Assembly: GCA_963805705.1 (NCBI GenBank)
Contig: CAWDVH010000002.1
Span: 1-64,000, forward strand
Direction: 5' to 3'
Length of the DNA stretch: 64,000 nt
Origin: CAWDVH01 sp963805705
GTDB lineage: Bacteria; Actinomycetota; Actinomycetes; Streptosporangiales; Streptosporangiaceae
This document shows positions 26,465 through 36,335 of the stretch, one piece after another. A program made the translations under genes and the position numbers. The stretch's first letter is position 1. Every line of letters begins with the position of its first letter. Under the pieces are notes generated by a model. That model made no database searches, was not told where the DNA came from, and worked only from the letters and a program-made list of their open reading frames with translations.

Positions 26465-26662
26465 GGAGAAGCATCCTGGCAGACGCGGCTTTCACACGAC
26501 CCGCCGCGCCCGCCTGGGCCCGGCCCCTATGTCAACGGCGGCCTGAGTGCGATTTCCGACATCAGTGCGGTCTTACCAGCCCGCACATCAGCCGGTCATC
26601 ACCAGTACGAACGCCGCAGCACACGGCGTGCTACCGGGAAAGTGTCTGTGTGCCGTCCTAGC

Positions 26663-28123
26663 ATGTCGGTTGTGCCGACCGTGAACGAGATCGCGTGGCT
26701 GCGGGATAACAGCCCGGCGTGGCGACTGCTCCGCGCAGACAACGCGCCGCTGGTGCTGAGCTTCCTGCACCAGGTGTTCGTCGCCGACAACGTCCGGTCG
26801 GTCTCGGCGACGGAGCTGGTCAGCCGCCTGGACGACGAGCTGTACGCCGTCAACCAGCGGGAGAGCGAACAGGGCGGCCGACAGTTCCCGAAGGCGGCCA
26901 AGGCTTATCTCGACGACTGGGCGGCTCCCGAGGCCGGCTGGCTTCGCAAGTACTATCCAGATGGCACCGATGAGCCTCACTACGACGCCACGCCCGCCGT
27001 CGAGAAGGCCCTGCAGTGGATACAAGGCCTGGGGGAGCGCGAATTCGTCGGTACCGAGTCGCGGCTTAATGTGATCTTCGAATTGCTGCGGCAGATCGCC
27101 TTCGGGACCGAGCCCGATCCGGCACAGCGGCTCGCGGAGCTGCGTCGGCAGCGACAGGAACTCGACGACCAGATAGCCAGGGTCCAGGCGGGTGAGCTGC
27201 CCATGCTCGACGAGACTGCGGTAAGGGACCGTTACCAGCAGTTCGCGGGTACCGCGCGGGAACTGCTGGCTGACTTCCGCGAGGTCGATGAGAACTTCCG
27301 CAAGCTGGACCGGCAGCTACGCGAGAAGATCGCTGGCTGGCATGGTGGGAAGGGCGAGCTACTGGACGACGTCCTCGGCAGCCGGGAGTCGATCGCCGGC
27401 TCCGACCAGGGCAAGTCCTTCCAGGCCTTCTACGGCTTTCTGCTGTCGCAGGCCCGCCAGGAAGAGCTATCCGGTCTGCTGGACCGAGTTCACGCGCTCG
27501 ATGACATCATCGAGCGCGACGTTCGGCTGCGCCACGTCCACTACGACTGGCTGGATGCTGCTGAGCGCACCCAGGCGACTGTCCGCCAGCTTTCCGAGCA
27601 GCTCCGCCGGTTCCTCGACGACCAGGTGTGGTTCGAGAACCGCCGGGTGATCGACATCCTAAGAAGCATTGAGAGCCACGCGTTGCAGCTCCGCGAGTCC
27701 CGGAACGTCCCGGTCACCACTGAGCTCGACGCGCCTGCACCGGCTCTCCGGCTGCCGCTGGAGCGCCCGCTGTACGCGCCAGTGAAGAAGGCCCGTATTG
27801 CCAGCGACGATGTCCGGGATGCCGACGAGAAGACTGACCCGACCGCTCTGTTCGAGCAGGTCTATGTCGATCCGGAGCCGCTGCGCGGCAGCGTCCGCCA
27901 GGCCCTGCGCGGCCAGCCGCAGGTCGGCCTGGCCGAGCTGGTGGGGCATCATCCGCTGACGCAGGGGGTAGCGGAATTGGTCACCTACCTCTCCCTGCAG
28001 GACAATGCGTTCGCAATCGTCTACGACGAGCGGTACCGCGATCAGATCACCTGGTCGGCCACTGACGGCCAGGAGCGGACGGCGACGTTGCCGCGGGTCA
28101 CGTACGCCAGGAGGAGCGGATGA
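26663..28123 (+). CDS. jetA: Wadjet anti-plasmid system protein JetA (DUF3375, MukF-like kleisin)
   Basis: 486 residues from the ATG at 26663. The start WLRDNSPAWRLLRADNAPLV and the winged-helix-then-long-helical layout match DUF3375, the kleisin subunit of type I Wadjet. It should bridge the JetC heads and recruit JetB. The middle (about residues 130-330) is helical and rich in charged residues, with many QxLR-type repeats. An in-frame GTG lies at 26642 and others at 26672 and 26681; the ribosome site is weak. Its stop overlaps the jetB start (ATGA). Confidence 0.9.
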   Translation: MSVVPTVNEIAWLRDNSPAWRLLRADNAPLVLSFLHQVFVADNVRSVSATELVSRLDDELYAVNQRESEQGGRQFPKAAKAYLDDWAAPEAGWLRKYYPDGTDEPHYDATPAVEKALQWIQGLGEREFVGTESRLNVIFELLRQIAFGTEPDPAQRLAELRRQRQELDDQIARVQAGELPMLDETAVRDRYQQFAGTARELLADFREVDENFRKLDRQLREKIAGWHGGKGELLDDVLGSRESIAGSDQGKSFQAFYGFLLSQARQEELSGLLDRVHALDDIIERDVRLRHVHYDWLDAAERTQATVRQLSEQLRRFLDDQVWFENRRVIDILRSIESHALQLRESRNVPVTTELDAPAPALRLPLERPLYAPVKKARIASDDVRDADEKTDPTALFEQVYVDPEPLRGSVRQALRGQPQVGLAELVGHHPLTQGVAELVTYLSLQDNAFAIVYDERYRDQITWSATDGQERTATLPRVTYARRSG

Positions 28124-28707
28124 CGACCGAGGCCGACCTGCCGCTCGCCGTCACCCAGCTCATGAAGGGTGTTGTCTACCGCGACACGCACGACCGAGCC
28201 TGGCGCAGTCTGACGGAGCTGCAGCCCCAGGCTCGGGACTATGTAGAGGTCCTAGGCCTGCAGGTCATCATCGACGAGGCCGAGGGCTACGCGTTTCTCC
28301 GCCAGCGCCCGGCTGACCCCGACGACTCCGATGGGCTGCCCCGGCTCATACCGCGCCGTGCGCTGTCTTTCCACGTGAGCCTGGTCCTCGCCCTGCTCCG
28401 GAAGAAGCTCGCTGAGTTCGACGCCCAGGGCGGCGGCACCAGGCTGATGCTGACCCGCGAGCAGATCGCCGATATGGTCCGGGTGTTCCTCCCGGCCTCG
28501 AGCAACGAGGCCCGGCTCACCGACCAGATCGACACGCACATCAACAAGGCAGTCGAGCTTGGCTTCCTGCGGCCGGCGAAGAACACCGAGCAGGCTTACG
28601 AGGTGCGGCGCATCCTGAAGGCGTTCGTCGACGGCCAGTGGCTCGCCGATTTCGACGCCAGGCTTGCCGAGTATGCCGCCCTGCTGCAGGGGGAGGAACT
28701 GGAATGA
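28120..28707 (+). CDS. jetB: Wadjet system protein JetB (DUF4194, MukE-like)
   Basis: 195 residues, of DUF4194/MukE-like winged-helix type: PLAVTQLMKGVVYRDTHDRAW, VIIDEAEGYAFLRQRP and a second winged helix ending in LKAFVDGQWLADFDARLAEY. It binds the JetA kleisin in the SMC-like complex. AGGAGCGG before the ATG is a strong ribosome site, and both ends overlap the neighbouring genes by four bases, so translation is coupled. Confidence 0.92.
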   Translation: MTTEADLPLAVTQLMKGVVYRDTHDRAWRSLTELQPQARDYVEVLGLQVIIDEAEGYAFLRQRPADPDDSDGLPRLIPRRALSFHVSLVLALLRKKLAEFDAQGGGTRLMLTREQIADMVRVFLPASSNEARLTDQIDTHINKAVELGFLRPAKNTEQAYEVRRILKAFVDGQWLADFDARLAEYAALLQGEELE

Positions 28708-31700
28708 CCGGCTTCCGCCTGGCCCACCTGGAGCTGTACAACTGGGGTACATTCGGCGACCGCGTCTGGTCGCTGGGCCTGGACGGGCAGAACACGCTCC
28801 TCACCGGCGACATCGGCTCCGGGAAGTCCACGATCGTGGACGCGGTCACCACGCTCCTGCTGCCTGCCCAGCGGATTTCCTACAACAAGGCGGCCGGGGC
28901 CGACACGCGTGAACGGAGCCTGCGCTCGTACGTGCTCGGCTACTACAAGACTGAGCGCAACGAGGTCACTGGGGCCACCCGGCCGGTGGCGCTGCGCGAC
29001 GGCTCGAACTACAGCGTGATCCTGGGTGTGTTCACCAACGCCGAGTATGACGCGACCGTCACCCTGGCCCAGGTGTTCTGGCTGCGCGCTGGGGACACGG
29101 CCGGGCAGCCTGACCGGCTGTACGTAACGGCTGACCGGCCATTGTCGGTGGCCAGGGACTTCGCGCACTTCGGCTCCGACATCGCGGCCCTCCGCAAGCG
29201 GCTGCGGGCCGATTCGGGTGCTCGGGTGCACGACGCGTTCCCGGATTACGGCAAGGATTTCCGCCGCCGCCTGGGAATCGAGTCAGAGCAGGCAATGGAG
29301 CTGTTCCACCAGACGGTTTCGATGAAGTCGGTGGGCAATCTCACTGACTTCGTCCGCGATCACATGCTGGAGCCATTCGACGCGGCCAAGGCGGTGGCGG
29401 ACATCGTCAGCCACTTCGCGGACCTGGCCAAGGCGCACGACGCGGTGCAGCGCGCTGAGGCGCAGCTGACTGCCCTGGCCCCGTTGCTGAAGGACTGCGA
29501 TGCCCACGACGCCGTCCGGCTTGAGATTGCGGCGCTGGAGGTGCAGCGGACGGCGCTGAAGTACTACTTCGCTGACCTCAAGGTTGGGCTGACCAGAACA
29601 GAGCTGGCGCAGATCGAGGCCGGAAAGGCGCAGCTGCGGGCCAGCCGCGACGATCTGGAAGCCACGCTCGCCCGCCTGCATGAGCGGGAAATGAACCTGC
29701 GGGTGGAACTGGCGGGCCACGGCGGCAACCGGCTGGCCGAGATCGACCGTCAGCTTACCGAGTGCGACGAGGCACGCCAGGCTCGGATGACCAGGTCCGA
29801 GCGGTTCGCCGCGTTGCTGGCCAGCGCCGACCTGGCGCCGGTGGCGACCGCCGAGCAGTTTGCGGTCCGGCGCCGTGAGATCACGACGGCCAGGGACGCC
29901 GCTCGTCACGATCTCGCCGCACACCAGAATGTGCTGACCGAGACCGGGGTACGGGCGAAGGCGCTGGAGAGCGAGGCCACGGAGGTCAACGCAGAGCTGC
30001 GCAGTTTGCAGGACCGGAAGACCAGCATCCCGAAGAAGCAGCTGGACCTGCGGGCCTGGCTGGGCCGCGAGCTGCGGATCGGGGAGGAGTCCCTGCCGTT
30101 CGCCGGCGAGCTGATCGCGGTGCGGGACAGCGAAGCCGACTGGGAGGGCGCCGCGGAGCGGGTGCTGCACGGCTTCGCGCTGTCGATCCTGGTCCCCGGC
30201 AGCCACTACGACGCCGTGTCCGACTGGATCGACGGCCATCACCTGAGAGACCGGGTGGTCTACTACCGTGTGCCCCAGCCGTCAGCAGCCCGGCCGGTGC
30301 CCGCCCGGACCGGGCCAGGGACGCTGGCCGCCAAGCTGGAGATAAAGGACACGCCGTTCGCCGAGTGGCTGGAACATGAGCTGGCCCGGCGCGCCGACCA
30401 CGAGTGCGTCGAAACAATGACGCAGTTCCGCCGGGTGCCCAGGGCGATCACCAAGGCCGGCCAGGTCAAGGGCAGCGGCGGACGGCACGAGAAGGACGAC
30501 CGGTTCCGCATCGATGATCGCAGCCGCTACGTGCTCGGCTGGTCCAACCAGCGCAAGCTCGACGCAGTGCTCGACGAGGCGAGATCGTTGACTGCCCGTC
30601 TCAACAAGATCACTGCCGAGCAGAAAGAGCAGGAGCAGGCGCGGGACGCCGCGATCGAGCAGGGGCAGGTGCTCAGTGGGCTGGACCAGACGCACGAGTT
30701 CACCGAGATCGACTGGCAGTCCGTTGTAAACCGTGCCGAGCAGCTCCGGGCCGAGAAGCGCCAGCTCGAAGCCGCTTCTCGCGTGCTGGCTCAGCTGAAC
30801 AGCGATCTGGAGGCGGTCAAGGAGCAGGCCACCAGAGTCAGCGAATCACTGAGCGGGGTGGACGGCCAGCTCGGTGGTCTCGACAACCGGGGGCAGGCCG
30901 CTGAGGCGCTGTTGAGCGAGACACGGGCCACCCTGGCCGAAGAGGCTTGCGACCCGGCCCGGGCGCAGTTCGCCGCGATCGGGGACCTGCTGGGCAGGGC
31001 CGGGAAGCCCCCGCCGATGACGGCGACCGCCTGCGACCGGGCCGAGACGGATGCCAGCAACGAGATCACCGCCCTGGCCACCAGGCGCAGCGACCGGCTG
31101 TCCCGGCTGGCCAACCGGATCATCACCATGATGGGTGACTTCCGCCGGCAGTACCCGGGAGAGACGGCTGAGCTCGACGATGCGGTGGAATCCGCGAATG
31201 GCTACCGCGAGTTGCACGGCCGGCTGACCGGCGACGACCTGCCCCGGTTCCGGCAGCAGTTCAAGAGGTATCTGAATCAGAACACGATCCGGGACATCGC
31301 CGGTTTCCAGTCCCAGCTGAACCGCCAGTCCGATCTGATCAGGCAGCGGATCGACACGATCAACTCGTCGCTGGTCGGTGTGGATTACAACCCCGGCCGG
31401 TATATTCGCCTCGAACCGCTGCCGTCCCCGCACGGCGACATCCGCGACTTCCGCGCGGACCTGCGGGCCTGCACCGACGATGCGGTATCCAGCGAGGGGT
31501 CCGACCATTACTCGGAACAGAAGTTCTTGCAGGTAAGCCGGATCATCGAGCGTTTCCGCGGCCGCGACGGGATGAGCGAGGCCGACCGGAAGTGGACGAG
31601 GTTCGTTACTGACGTGCGGAACTGGTACACGTTCGCGGCGTCCGAGCGATACCGCGAGGACGACACCGAGTACGAGCACTACGCCGATTCCGGCGGCAAG

Positions 31701-32159
31701 TCCGGTGGTCAGAAGGAGAAGCTCGCGTACACGATCCTGGCCGCCTCGCTCGCCTACCAGTTCAAGCTGGAGTGGGGCGCGGCGAAGTCGCGGACATTCC
31801 GGTTCGCGGTGATCGACGAGGCATTCGGGCGGGGCTCCGATGAGTCGACCCGGTTCGCCCTCGAGCTTTTCGGTCGCCTCGGCCTTCAGCTGCTGATCGT
31901 GACCCCGCTACAGAAGATCCACGTCATAGAGCCGCACGTGTCTGCGGTCGGGTTCGTGGACAACCCGCAGAGTAACAACTCGCGGTTGCAGACGCTGACG
32001 ATCGACGAGTACCAGGCCCGCCGCCTCGCGTTCCAGTTCGCCCAGCAGGAGACCGGTGGCGCCGGGTCGGAGTCCGCAGGCCCGGCGCCTGTCCCTGAGG
32101 TCGGCCTCGTGGCCGGGGCGGCTCCGGTATCCGGCCTTGTACCCGCGGCCGGCCGCTGA
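28704..32159 (+). CDS. jetC: Wadjet system SMC-like ATPase JetC
   Basis: 1,151 residues. The N-terminal head has Walker A GDIGSGKS at residues 35-42 and a MukB-type opening (HLELYNWGTFGDRVWSL). Long coiled coils (about 230-480 and 640-900) flank a hinge-like region. The C-terminal head has the signature SGGQKEKLAYTILAAS near 1000 and Walker B FRFAVIDEAFGRG near 1035. JetC extrudes DNA loops to find small circular plasmids for JetD to cut. GGGGGAGGA precedes the ATG. Confidence 0.95.
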   Translation: MTGFRLAHLELYNWGTFGDRVWSLGLDGQNTLLTGDIGSGKSTIVDAVTTLLLPAQRISYNKAAGADTRERSLRSYVLGYYKTERNEVTGATRPVALRDGSNYSVILGVFTNAEYDATVTLAQVFWLRAGDTAGQPDRLYVTADRPLSVARDFAHFGSDIAALRKRLRADSGARVHDAFPDYGKDFRRRLGIESEQAMELFHQTVSMKSVGNLTDFVRDHMLEPFDAAKAVADIVSHFADLAKAHDAVQRAEAQLTALAPLLKDCDAHDAVRLEIAALEVQRTALKYYFADLKVGLTRTELAQIEAGKAQLRASRDDLEATLARLHEREMNLRVELAGHGGNRLAEIDRQLTECDEARQARMTRSERFAALLASADLAPVATAEQFAVRRREITTARDAARHDLAAHQNVLTETGVRAKALESEATEVNAELRSLQDRKTSIPKKQLDLRAWLGRELRIGEESLPFAGELIAVRDSEADWEGAAERVLHGFALSILVPGSHYDAVSDWIDGHHLRDRVVYYRVPQPSAARPVPARTGPGTLAAKLEIKDTPFAEWLEHELARRADHECVETMTQFRRVPRAITKAGQVKGSGGRHEKDDRFRIDDRSRYVLGWSNQRKLDAVLDEARSLTARLNKITAEQKEQEQARDAAIEQGQVLSGLDQTHEFTEIDWQSVVNRAEQLRAEKRQLEAASRVLAQLNSDLEAVKEQATRVSESLSGVDGQLGGLDNRGQAAEALLSETRATLAEEACDPARAQFAAIGDLLGRAGKPPPMTATACDRAETDASNEITALATRRSDRLSRLANRIITMMGDFRRQYPGETAELDDAVESANGYRELHGRLTGDDLPRFRQQFKRYLNQNTIRDIAGFQSQLNRQSDLIRQRIDTINSSLVGVDYNPGRYIRLEPLPSPHGDIRDFRADLRACTDDAVSSEGSDHYSEQKFLQVSRIIERFRGRDGMSEADRKWTRFVTDVRNWYTFAASERYREDDTEYEHYADSGGKSGGQKEKLAYTILAASLAYQFKLEWGAAKSRTFRFAVIDEAFGRGSDESTRFALELFGRLGLQLLIVTPLQKIHVIEPHVSAVGFVDNPQSNNSRLQTLTIDEYQARRLAFQFAQQETGGAGSESAGPAPVPEVGLVAGAAPVSGLVPAAGR

Positions 32160-32160
32160 C

Positions 32161-33396
32161 GTGTCCGCTACTCAGGCGCGGGTGGACGCGGGACCCGGTA
32201 TGTGGACCCGCCCGGCTGATGCCCGTGCGGTGGTCAGGAAAAGATGGGACTCCGGCGCGCTGTTGGGCCGGTTCGCCGCCGGGCAGGACTGGGAGCCGCT
32301 CGGCATCCCGATCCGCGGGCCGTCCGCCCGGCAGATCGGTGAGCAGCTGGCCGAGGTCCGCCAGTGGGTCTCTGAGTGGGCCGCGGCCGCGGCAAGACCG
32401 CTGCGGGTGGAGTTCAAGCAGGTCGGAGGTCGGCACTTCGGTGCGAACAGCATCCCGTGCCGTGCCTGGCTGGATAGCTACGACGAAGCCTGGACCCTGC
32501 TCAGGGTTGGCCCGGACGTGCACCGCCTGACGGGGCTGATCGATGCCACCCGCGGCACCCGGCTGATCCCGTGGCTGGTCAGTCACCCCATGCGCGCGCT
32601 CCGGTTTGCGGATTCCTGGGAGAAGCTGCTGGCCACGGTGGCCTGGATCGACCAGTGCCAGGCGCCGGGCATGTACGTGCGGCAGGTTGACGTACCCGGC
32701 GTCGACACCAAGTTCATCGAGCGGCACAAAGGCCTGCTGACCGAGTTGCTTGACGCGCAGCTCCATCCCTCCCGAGTGGCAGCCGGGGTGACCGACTTCG
32801 CCGAACGCTATGGATTTCTCCGCAGGCCCGGCTATGTCCGATTCCGGGTGGCGGGTGGCTTCCGCGGATTCTCCGAGCTGTTGGTCCGCGCGGACGAGTT
32901 CGCGGCACCGCCGGACGGCATCACCCGGGCCTACGTGCTTGAGAACGAGATCACCTACCTTGCGTTCCCGGTCCCGGCAGCGGCGATGGTGATCCTGGGC
33001 GGCGGTTACGCCGTCCCGGTGCTCGAATTGCTGGGCTGGCTAGCTGGCCTGGACGTGGTCTATTGGGGGGATATCGATACGCACGGCTTCGCGATTCTCA
33101 ACCGGTTGCGACACCATCTGCCGCAGGCGCGCTCCCTGCTCATGGACCGGTCCACCCTGCTGGGCCACCGGGACCAGTGGGTGACCGAGCCGTCCCCGAC
33201 CGCCGTGAACCTGGACCGCCTCGACCGGGCCGAATCAGCTCTCTACGCTGACCTCATCTCGGATTCCCACGCCCCCTCCGTCCGCCTGGAGCAAGAACGT
33301 ATCGGCTTCTCGGCCATCGAGAAGGCCCTGGCATCCGTCGAGACGGTACCCGGCGCTTTCGTAGACCGCCAGCACCAAGCCCAGCAGTGCCGGTGA
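32161..33396 (+). CDS. jetD: Wadjet system nuclease JetD (DUF3322/DUF2220, Toprim)
   Basis: 411 residues from the GTG at 32161, one base after the jetC stop. The N-terminal DUF3322 region (VEFKQVGGRHFGANSIP, LIPWLVSHPMRAL) leads to a TopoVI-A-like Toprim domain. That domain has the acidic LENEITYLAFP segment near 260 and the DxD in VVYWGDIDTHGF near 303. JetD is the plasmid-cleaving nuclease of the complex. All catalytic acidic residues I expect are present. The ribosome site is weak, so reinitiation after jetC is likely. Confidence 0.93.
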   Translation: MSATQARVDAGPGMWTRPADARAVVRKRWDSGALLGRFAAGQDWEPLGIPIRGPSARQIGEQLAEVRQWVSEWAAAAARPLRVEFKQVGGRHFGANSIPCRAWLDSYDEAWTLLRVGPDVHRLTGLIDATRGTRLIPWLVSHPMRALRFADSWEKLLATVAWIDQCQAPGMYVRQVDVPGVDTKFIERHKGLLTELLDAQLHPSRVAAGVTDFAERYGFLRRPGYVRFRVAGGFRGFSELLVRADEFAAPPDGITRAYVLENEITYLAFPVPAAAMVILGGGYAVPVLELLGWLAGLDVVYWGDIDTHGFAILNRLRHHLPQARSLLMDRSTLLGHRDQWVTEPSPTAVNLDRLDRAESALYADLISDSHAPSVRLEQERIGFSAIEKALASVETVPGAFVDRQHQAQQCR

Positions 33397-33488
33397 CATC
33401 CGCCGCCGGGAATGCCACCCCAGAGTGGGATGAGCGTCTTGTAAACGGTCGGATCCGCTAGCCAAGGGCCCGGCGGGCGGCCGGATGC

Positions 33489-34031
33489 TCACGTGCTCGG
33501 TGTCGGGGATGCAGAGGGGCATTGCGGGCTCACCGCGGCCAGCAGGTTCTGCCCGGCGGTGCTGACATCGCCTATCGCGGTCACCACGCCTGACACCGCG
33601 CTGGTGCTGAAGTTCGCAGCCAGGGTCTTGACCGCCGTCTGGAGCGTGGCCAGCGCGGATTTGAGCGCATTGAGCTGGGCCTGCCATTGGCCGCGGGCGT
33701 CATTTACCAGGGCCGTCAGATTTGTCTGGACGGCTGTGAGGTCTGCCTTGAGCTCACTGACCGCGCCTTTCCTCACCTTGACCTGCGTGAGCTTGTCCAG
33801 CGAAGCACGCAGGGCAGCGACGTCCGCGCACGCAGCCGCGTTCAACGGCGAGGTCGCCGGGGAAGCAGGCGCGGACGACGGGGAGGCCGCAGGCGCGGAC
33901 GAGGAGGCGGCAGGGGATGACGATGCGGGGGCGCTGCCGCCAGATCCGCACGCCGCCACCAGCAGCGCCAGGCCGGACAAGACCATGACGAGCTTCCACC
34001 AGGCGGGCCCGGTCACGATTCCCTGTTTCAT
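33489..34031 (-). CDS. Lipoprotein with helical domain
   Basis: 180 residues. The signal region ends with LLVAACGSGG, a clear lipobox. A Ser/Ala/Pro linker of about 35 residues leads to a helical domain (LRASLDKLTQVKVRKGAVSE and LNALKSALATLQTAVKTLAA) that could form a coiled coil. Likely surface-anchored; no function can be given. It is convergent with jetD. Confidence 0.75.
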   Translation of the reverse strand: MKQGIVTGPAWWKLVMVLSGLALLVAACGSGGSAPASSSPAASSSAPAASPSSAPASPATSPLNAAACADVAALRASLDKLTQVKVRKGAVSELKADLTAVQTNLTALVNDARGQWQAQLNALKSALATLQTAVKTLAANFSTSAVSGVVTAIGDVSTAGQNLLAAVSPQCPSASPTPST

Positions 34032-34161
34032 CTTGCCGACAGGCTCCCATCCGGGCGGGGCGTACGCCTCACCCGCAGAGGGTTAGCTCGGGCCGCCTGG
34101 CCCGCCGCCGACCTATCGTCAGCGCGGTAAGGCGGGGGCTTGTGGCGCGGTTGCGCTGTCC

Positions 34162-34917
34162 TTATGTGTCACTCTGGGACGCTGGTCGGCTCTGGGGCCC
34201 GCGCCCTGGGGCGGCGTTGCGGCCGTTTGCTGCCTGCCCCGGACCGAGCAGCAGCCCGAGCGCCAGCAAGATGACACCTGCCGCCCCCATGCCGATGCCT
34301 GCCCCGCCCAGGACGTCAAGTGGAAAATGGACCCCCAGGTACACCCTGGACCAGCCCACCAGGGCGGCATACGAGATCCCCGCCGTGGCGAGCGGCCGGG
34401 TCAGGAATGGCACGAGCGCTATGGCGACCGCCAGGGTTACGGCGGTGTGGCTGGAGGGAAAGCTGGTGCCGTGCGCGGGCTGCTGGCGCAGCACCGAGCC
34501 GGCGATCGCCTCGTAGGGCCGCGGGCGGTCGGCTATGGCCTTCGCCACGTGCGCCAGCGCCCATGCGGTGCCCGCGGCGGCCGCCGCGACGGCCACCGGC
34601 AGGGCGCTCCGGTTTCTGGCCACTACGTAGACGACGGTGAGCACGACGACGGCGATGATGCCCGCTGGCCCGAACAAATGTGAGAGTGGCGTCAGTACCT
34701 CTGCAGCGGCCGTCGGGACCTCGTTGATAACCCGGAACAGGCTCACATCCCATGTGACCGCTCCTGTCTTGAGCAAGAGCGCCGCGAGGCCGAACAGTGC
34801 CGCTCCCAGGGCCGCCAACAGCCCGGCGGTCCGGGCTCTGGGAACCTGGGCTGGCCGCTTCGGCCACCACCACGAGTCAGGCGAGATCATGGGGGCAAGA
34901 CCGCTCGGCGTCCGCAC
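34162..34917 (-). CDS. PAP2-family membrane phosphatase
   Basis: 251 residues with about six helices and all three PAP2 motifs: KAIADRPRP, SFPSSHTA and SRVYLGVHFPLDVLGG. Members dephosphorylate lipid phosphates such as undecaprenyl pyrophosphate or phosphatidate. The start is uncertain: 34917 and 34890 are both possible and neither has a clear ribosome site. Confidence 0.88.
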   Translation of the reverse strand: MRTPSGLAPMISPDSWWWPKRPAQVPRARTAGLLAALGAALFGLAALLLKTGAVTWDVSLFRVINEVPTAAAEVLTPLSHLFGPAGIIAVVVLTVVYVVARNRSALPVAVAAAAAGTAWALAHVAKAIADRPRPYEAIAGSVLRQQPAHGTSFPSSHTAVTLAVAIALVPFLTRPLATAGISYAALVGWSRVYLGVHFPLDVLGGAGIGMGAAGVILLALGLLLGPGQAANGRNAAPGRGPQSRPASQSDT

Positions 34918-35108
34918 GGCGGGCGCGGCGCCATCGGCGGGGCGCGCCGCCGGCCAGCGGGCTTGCCGCGGCTACGAAGACCACGGCCACCGTTGCGGTG
35001 AACGTTGCAGCCGGTCATAGCCGGCCATGGTAGCGGCTGACGTGGCCGTTCCTACGGTCGCCTGCGGGGAATGATGACCAGCCGGACGGTGCCGGGCAGG
35101 CTGTGCCT

Positions 35109-36158
35109 ATGAGCTTCACGAGCATGAGCGCCCGGATGAAACGGGTCATCGCCTGGGCGGACCGCCTGCAGCGCAGGCATGGCGTGCTGGGGTTCCCGTA
35201 CGCGGTGGTGAAGAAATACGGCGACGATGCGGGCGGGCGGGAAGCCGCGCTCATCACCTACTACGGATTCCTGAGCATCTTTCCGCTGCTGCTGCTGGGG
35301 GTAGCGGTACTGTCCCGCGTGCTGGCCGGTCATCCGGACCTGCGTGCCCGCCTCATCGCCGCGGTCGTCCCGCAGGCGCTGCGGTCCACGGTTGAGCATT
35401 CGCTGGCCACGTTGCCGACCTCGGCAATTCCGCTCGTGGTCGGCCTGATCGGTTTGCTGTTCTCCGGAACCGGTGTCGTGTTCTCCGTCTACCAGACGCT
35501 CAACCATGTCGCAGCAGTTCCGCACCGACTCCGGGCCGGTTTCGCCTCCCGCTATGTCCGGGTGCTGGTGATGCTAGTGACGCTGCTGCTGGGAGGCCTG
35601 GCGGCCGGTGTGCTCACCGTGGTGGCAACCGCGCTGCCTGACCAGCCCGGGGTGCAACGGGCGGCGGCGGCGCTCGGGTCGGCGCTGGTCGTCTTCGCGA
35701 TACTGATGCTGGCCGCCAGGCTGCTGCTAGTGCGGCCCGCACCGGTCCGGGCCCTGTGGCCAGGTGCCCTGCTGGGCGCGGTGGTGGTGACGGTGATACT
35801 CAGCGTCGGGGCACCGTTGCTGGCCCGGCTAGTGACCAAGGCCGGGCCCGTCTATGGCAGCTTCGCCACCGTGGCGGGCATGTTCGCGCTGCTCTACCTG
35901 ATCGGCCAGGCGCTGGTGTACGCGGCTGAGGTCGCTGCTGTCCGCTATGCGCGGCTATGGCCACGCGCTGTGGACCTGAGCCGCCCGACCGTCGCCGATG
36001 CACGCGCACTGGCGCTGCTGGCCGGCGAGCAGGAACGCATCCCCGCCGCCCGCGTGGCATCCCGCCTCGCGCCGCCGGGCCCCCAGCCGGTACCCGGCGG
36101 TTCCCCGCCAGCCAGCGATGGCCAGGGGTCCTCGCCCTGGCCGGGAAGGCCGGGATAG
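35109..36158 (+). CDS. YihY/BrkB-family inner-membrane protein
   Basis: 349 residues from the ATG at 35109 with about six membrane helices. YGDDAGGREAALITYYGFLSIFPLLLL is the family's conserved first segment, and GSFATVAGMFALLYLIGQALVYAAEVAA the last. Its job is not established (formerly misassigned as RNase BN). The C-terminal 60 residues are Pro/Gly-rich and probably cytoplasmic. Confidence 0.85.
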   Translation: MSFTSMSARMKRVIAWADRLQRRHGVLGFPYAVVKKYGDDAGGREAALITYYGFLSIFPLLLLGVAVLSRVLAGHPDLRARLIAAVVPQALRSTVEHSLATLPTSAIPLVVGLIGLLFSGTGVVFSVYQTLNHVAAVPHRLRAGFASRYVRVLVMLVTLLLGGLAAGVLTVVATALPDQPGVQRAAAALGSALVVFAILMLAARLLLVRPAPVRALWPGALLGAVVVTVILSVGAPLLARLVTKAGPVYGSFATVAGMFALLYLIGQALVYAAEVAAVRYARLWPRAVDLSRPTVADARALALLAGEQERIPAARVASRLAPPGPQPVPGGSPPASDGQGSSPWPGRPG

Positions 36159-36335
36159 ACAGGCTGAGCGCCACGCGCGGCCGGCCCCGAAAGATGGGGG
36201 CGCGCGAAGCCGGTCACGAAAGATAGGTATGCGGCGCCCGCAAGGTAGGGAGATAGCTCCGATGCGGCCGCGTACTCCCCGTTCCTACGCTCTACCTGTT
36301 CCGACCGGCGCCTTCCCTGAGAGAAGATCCTGAAT

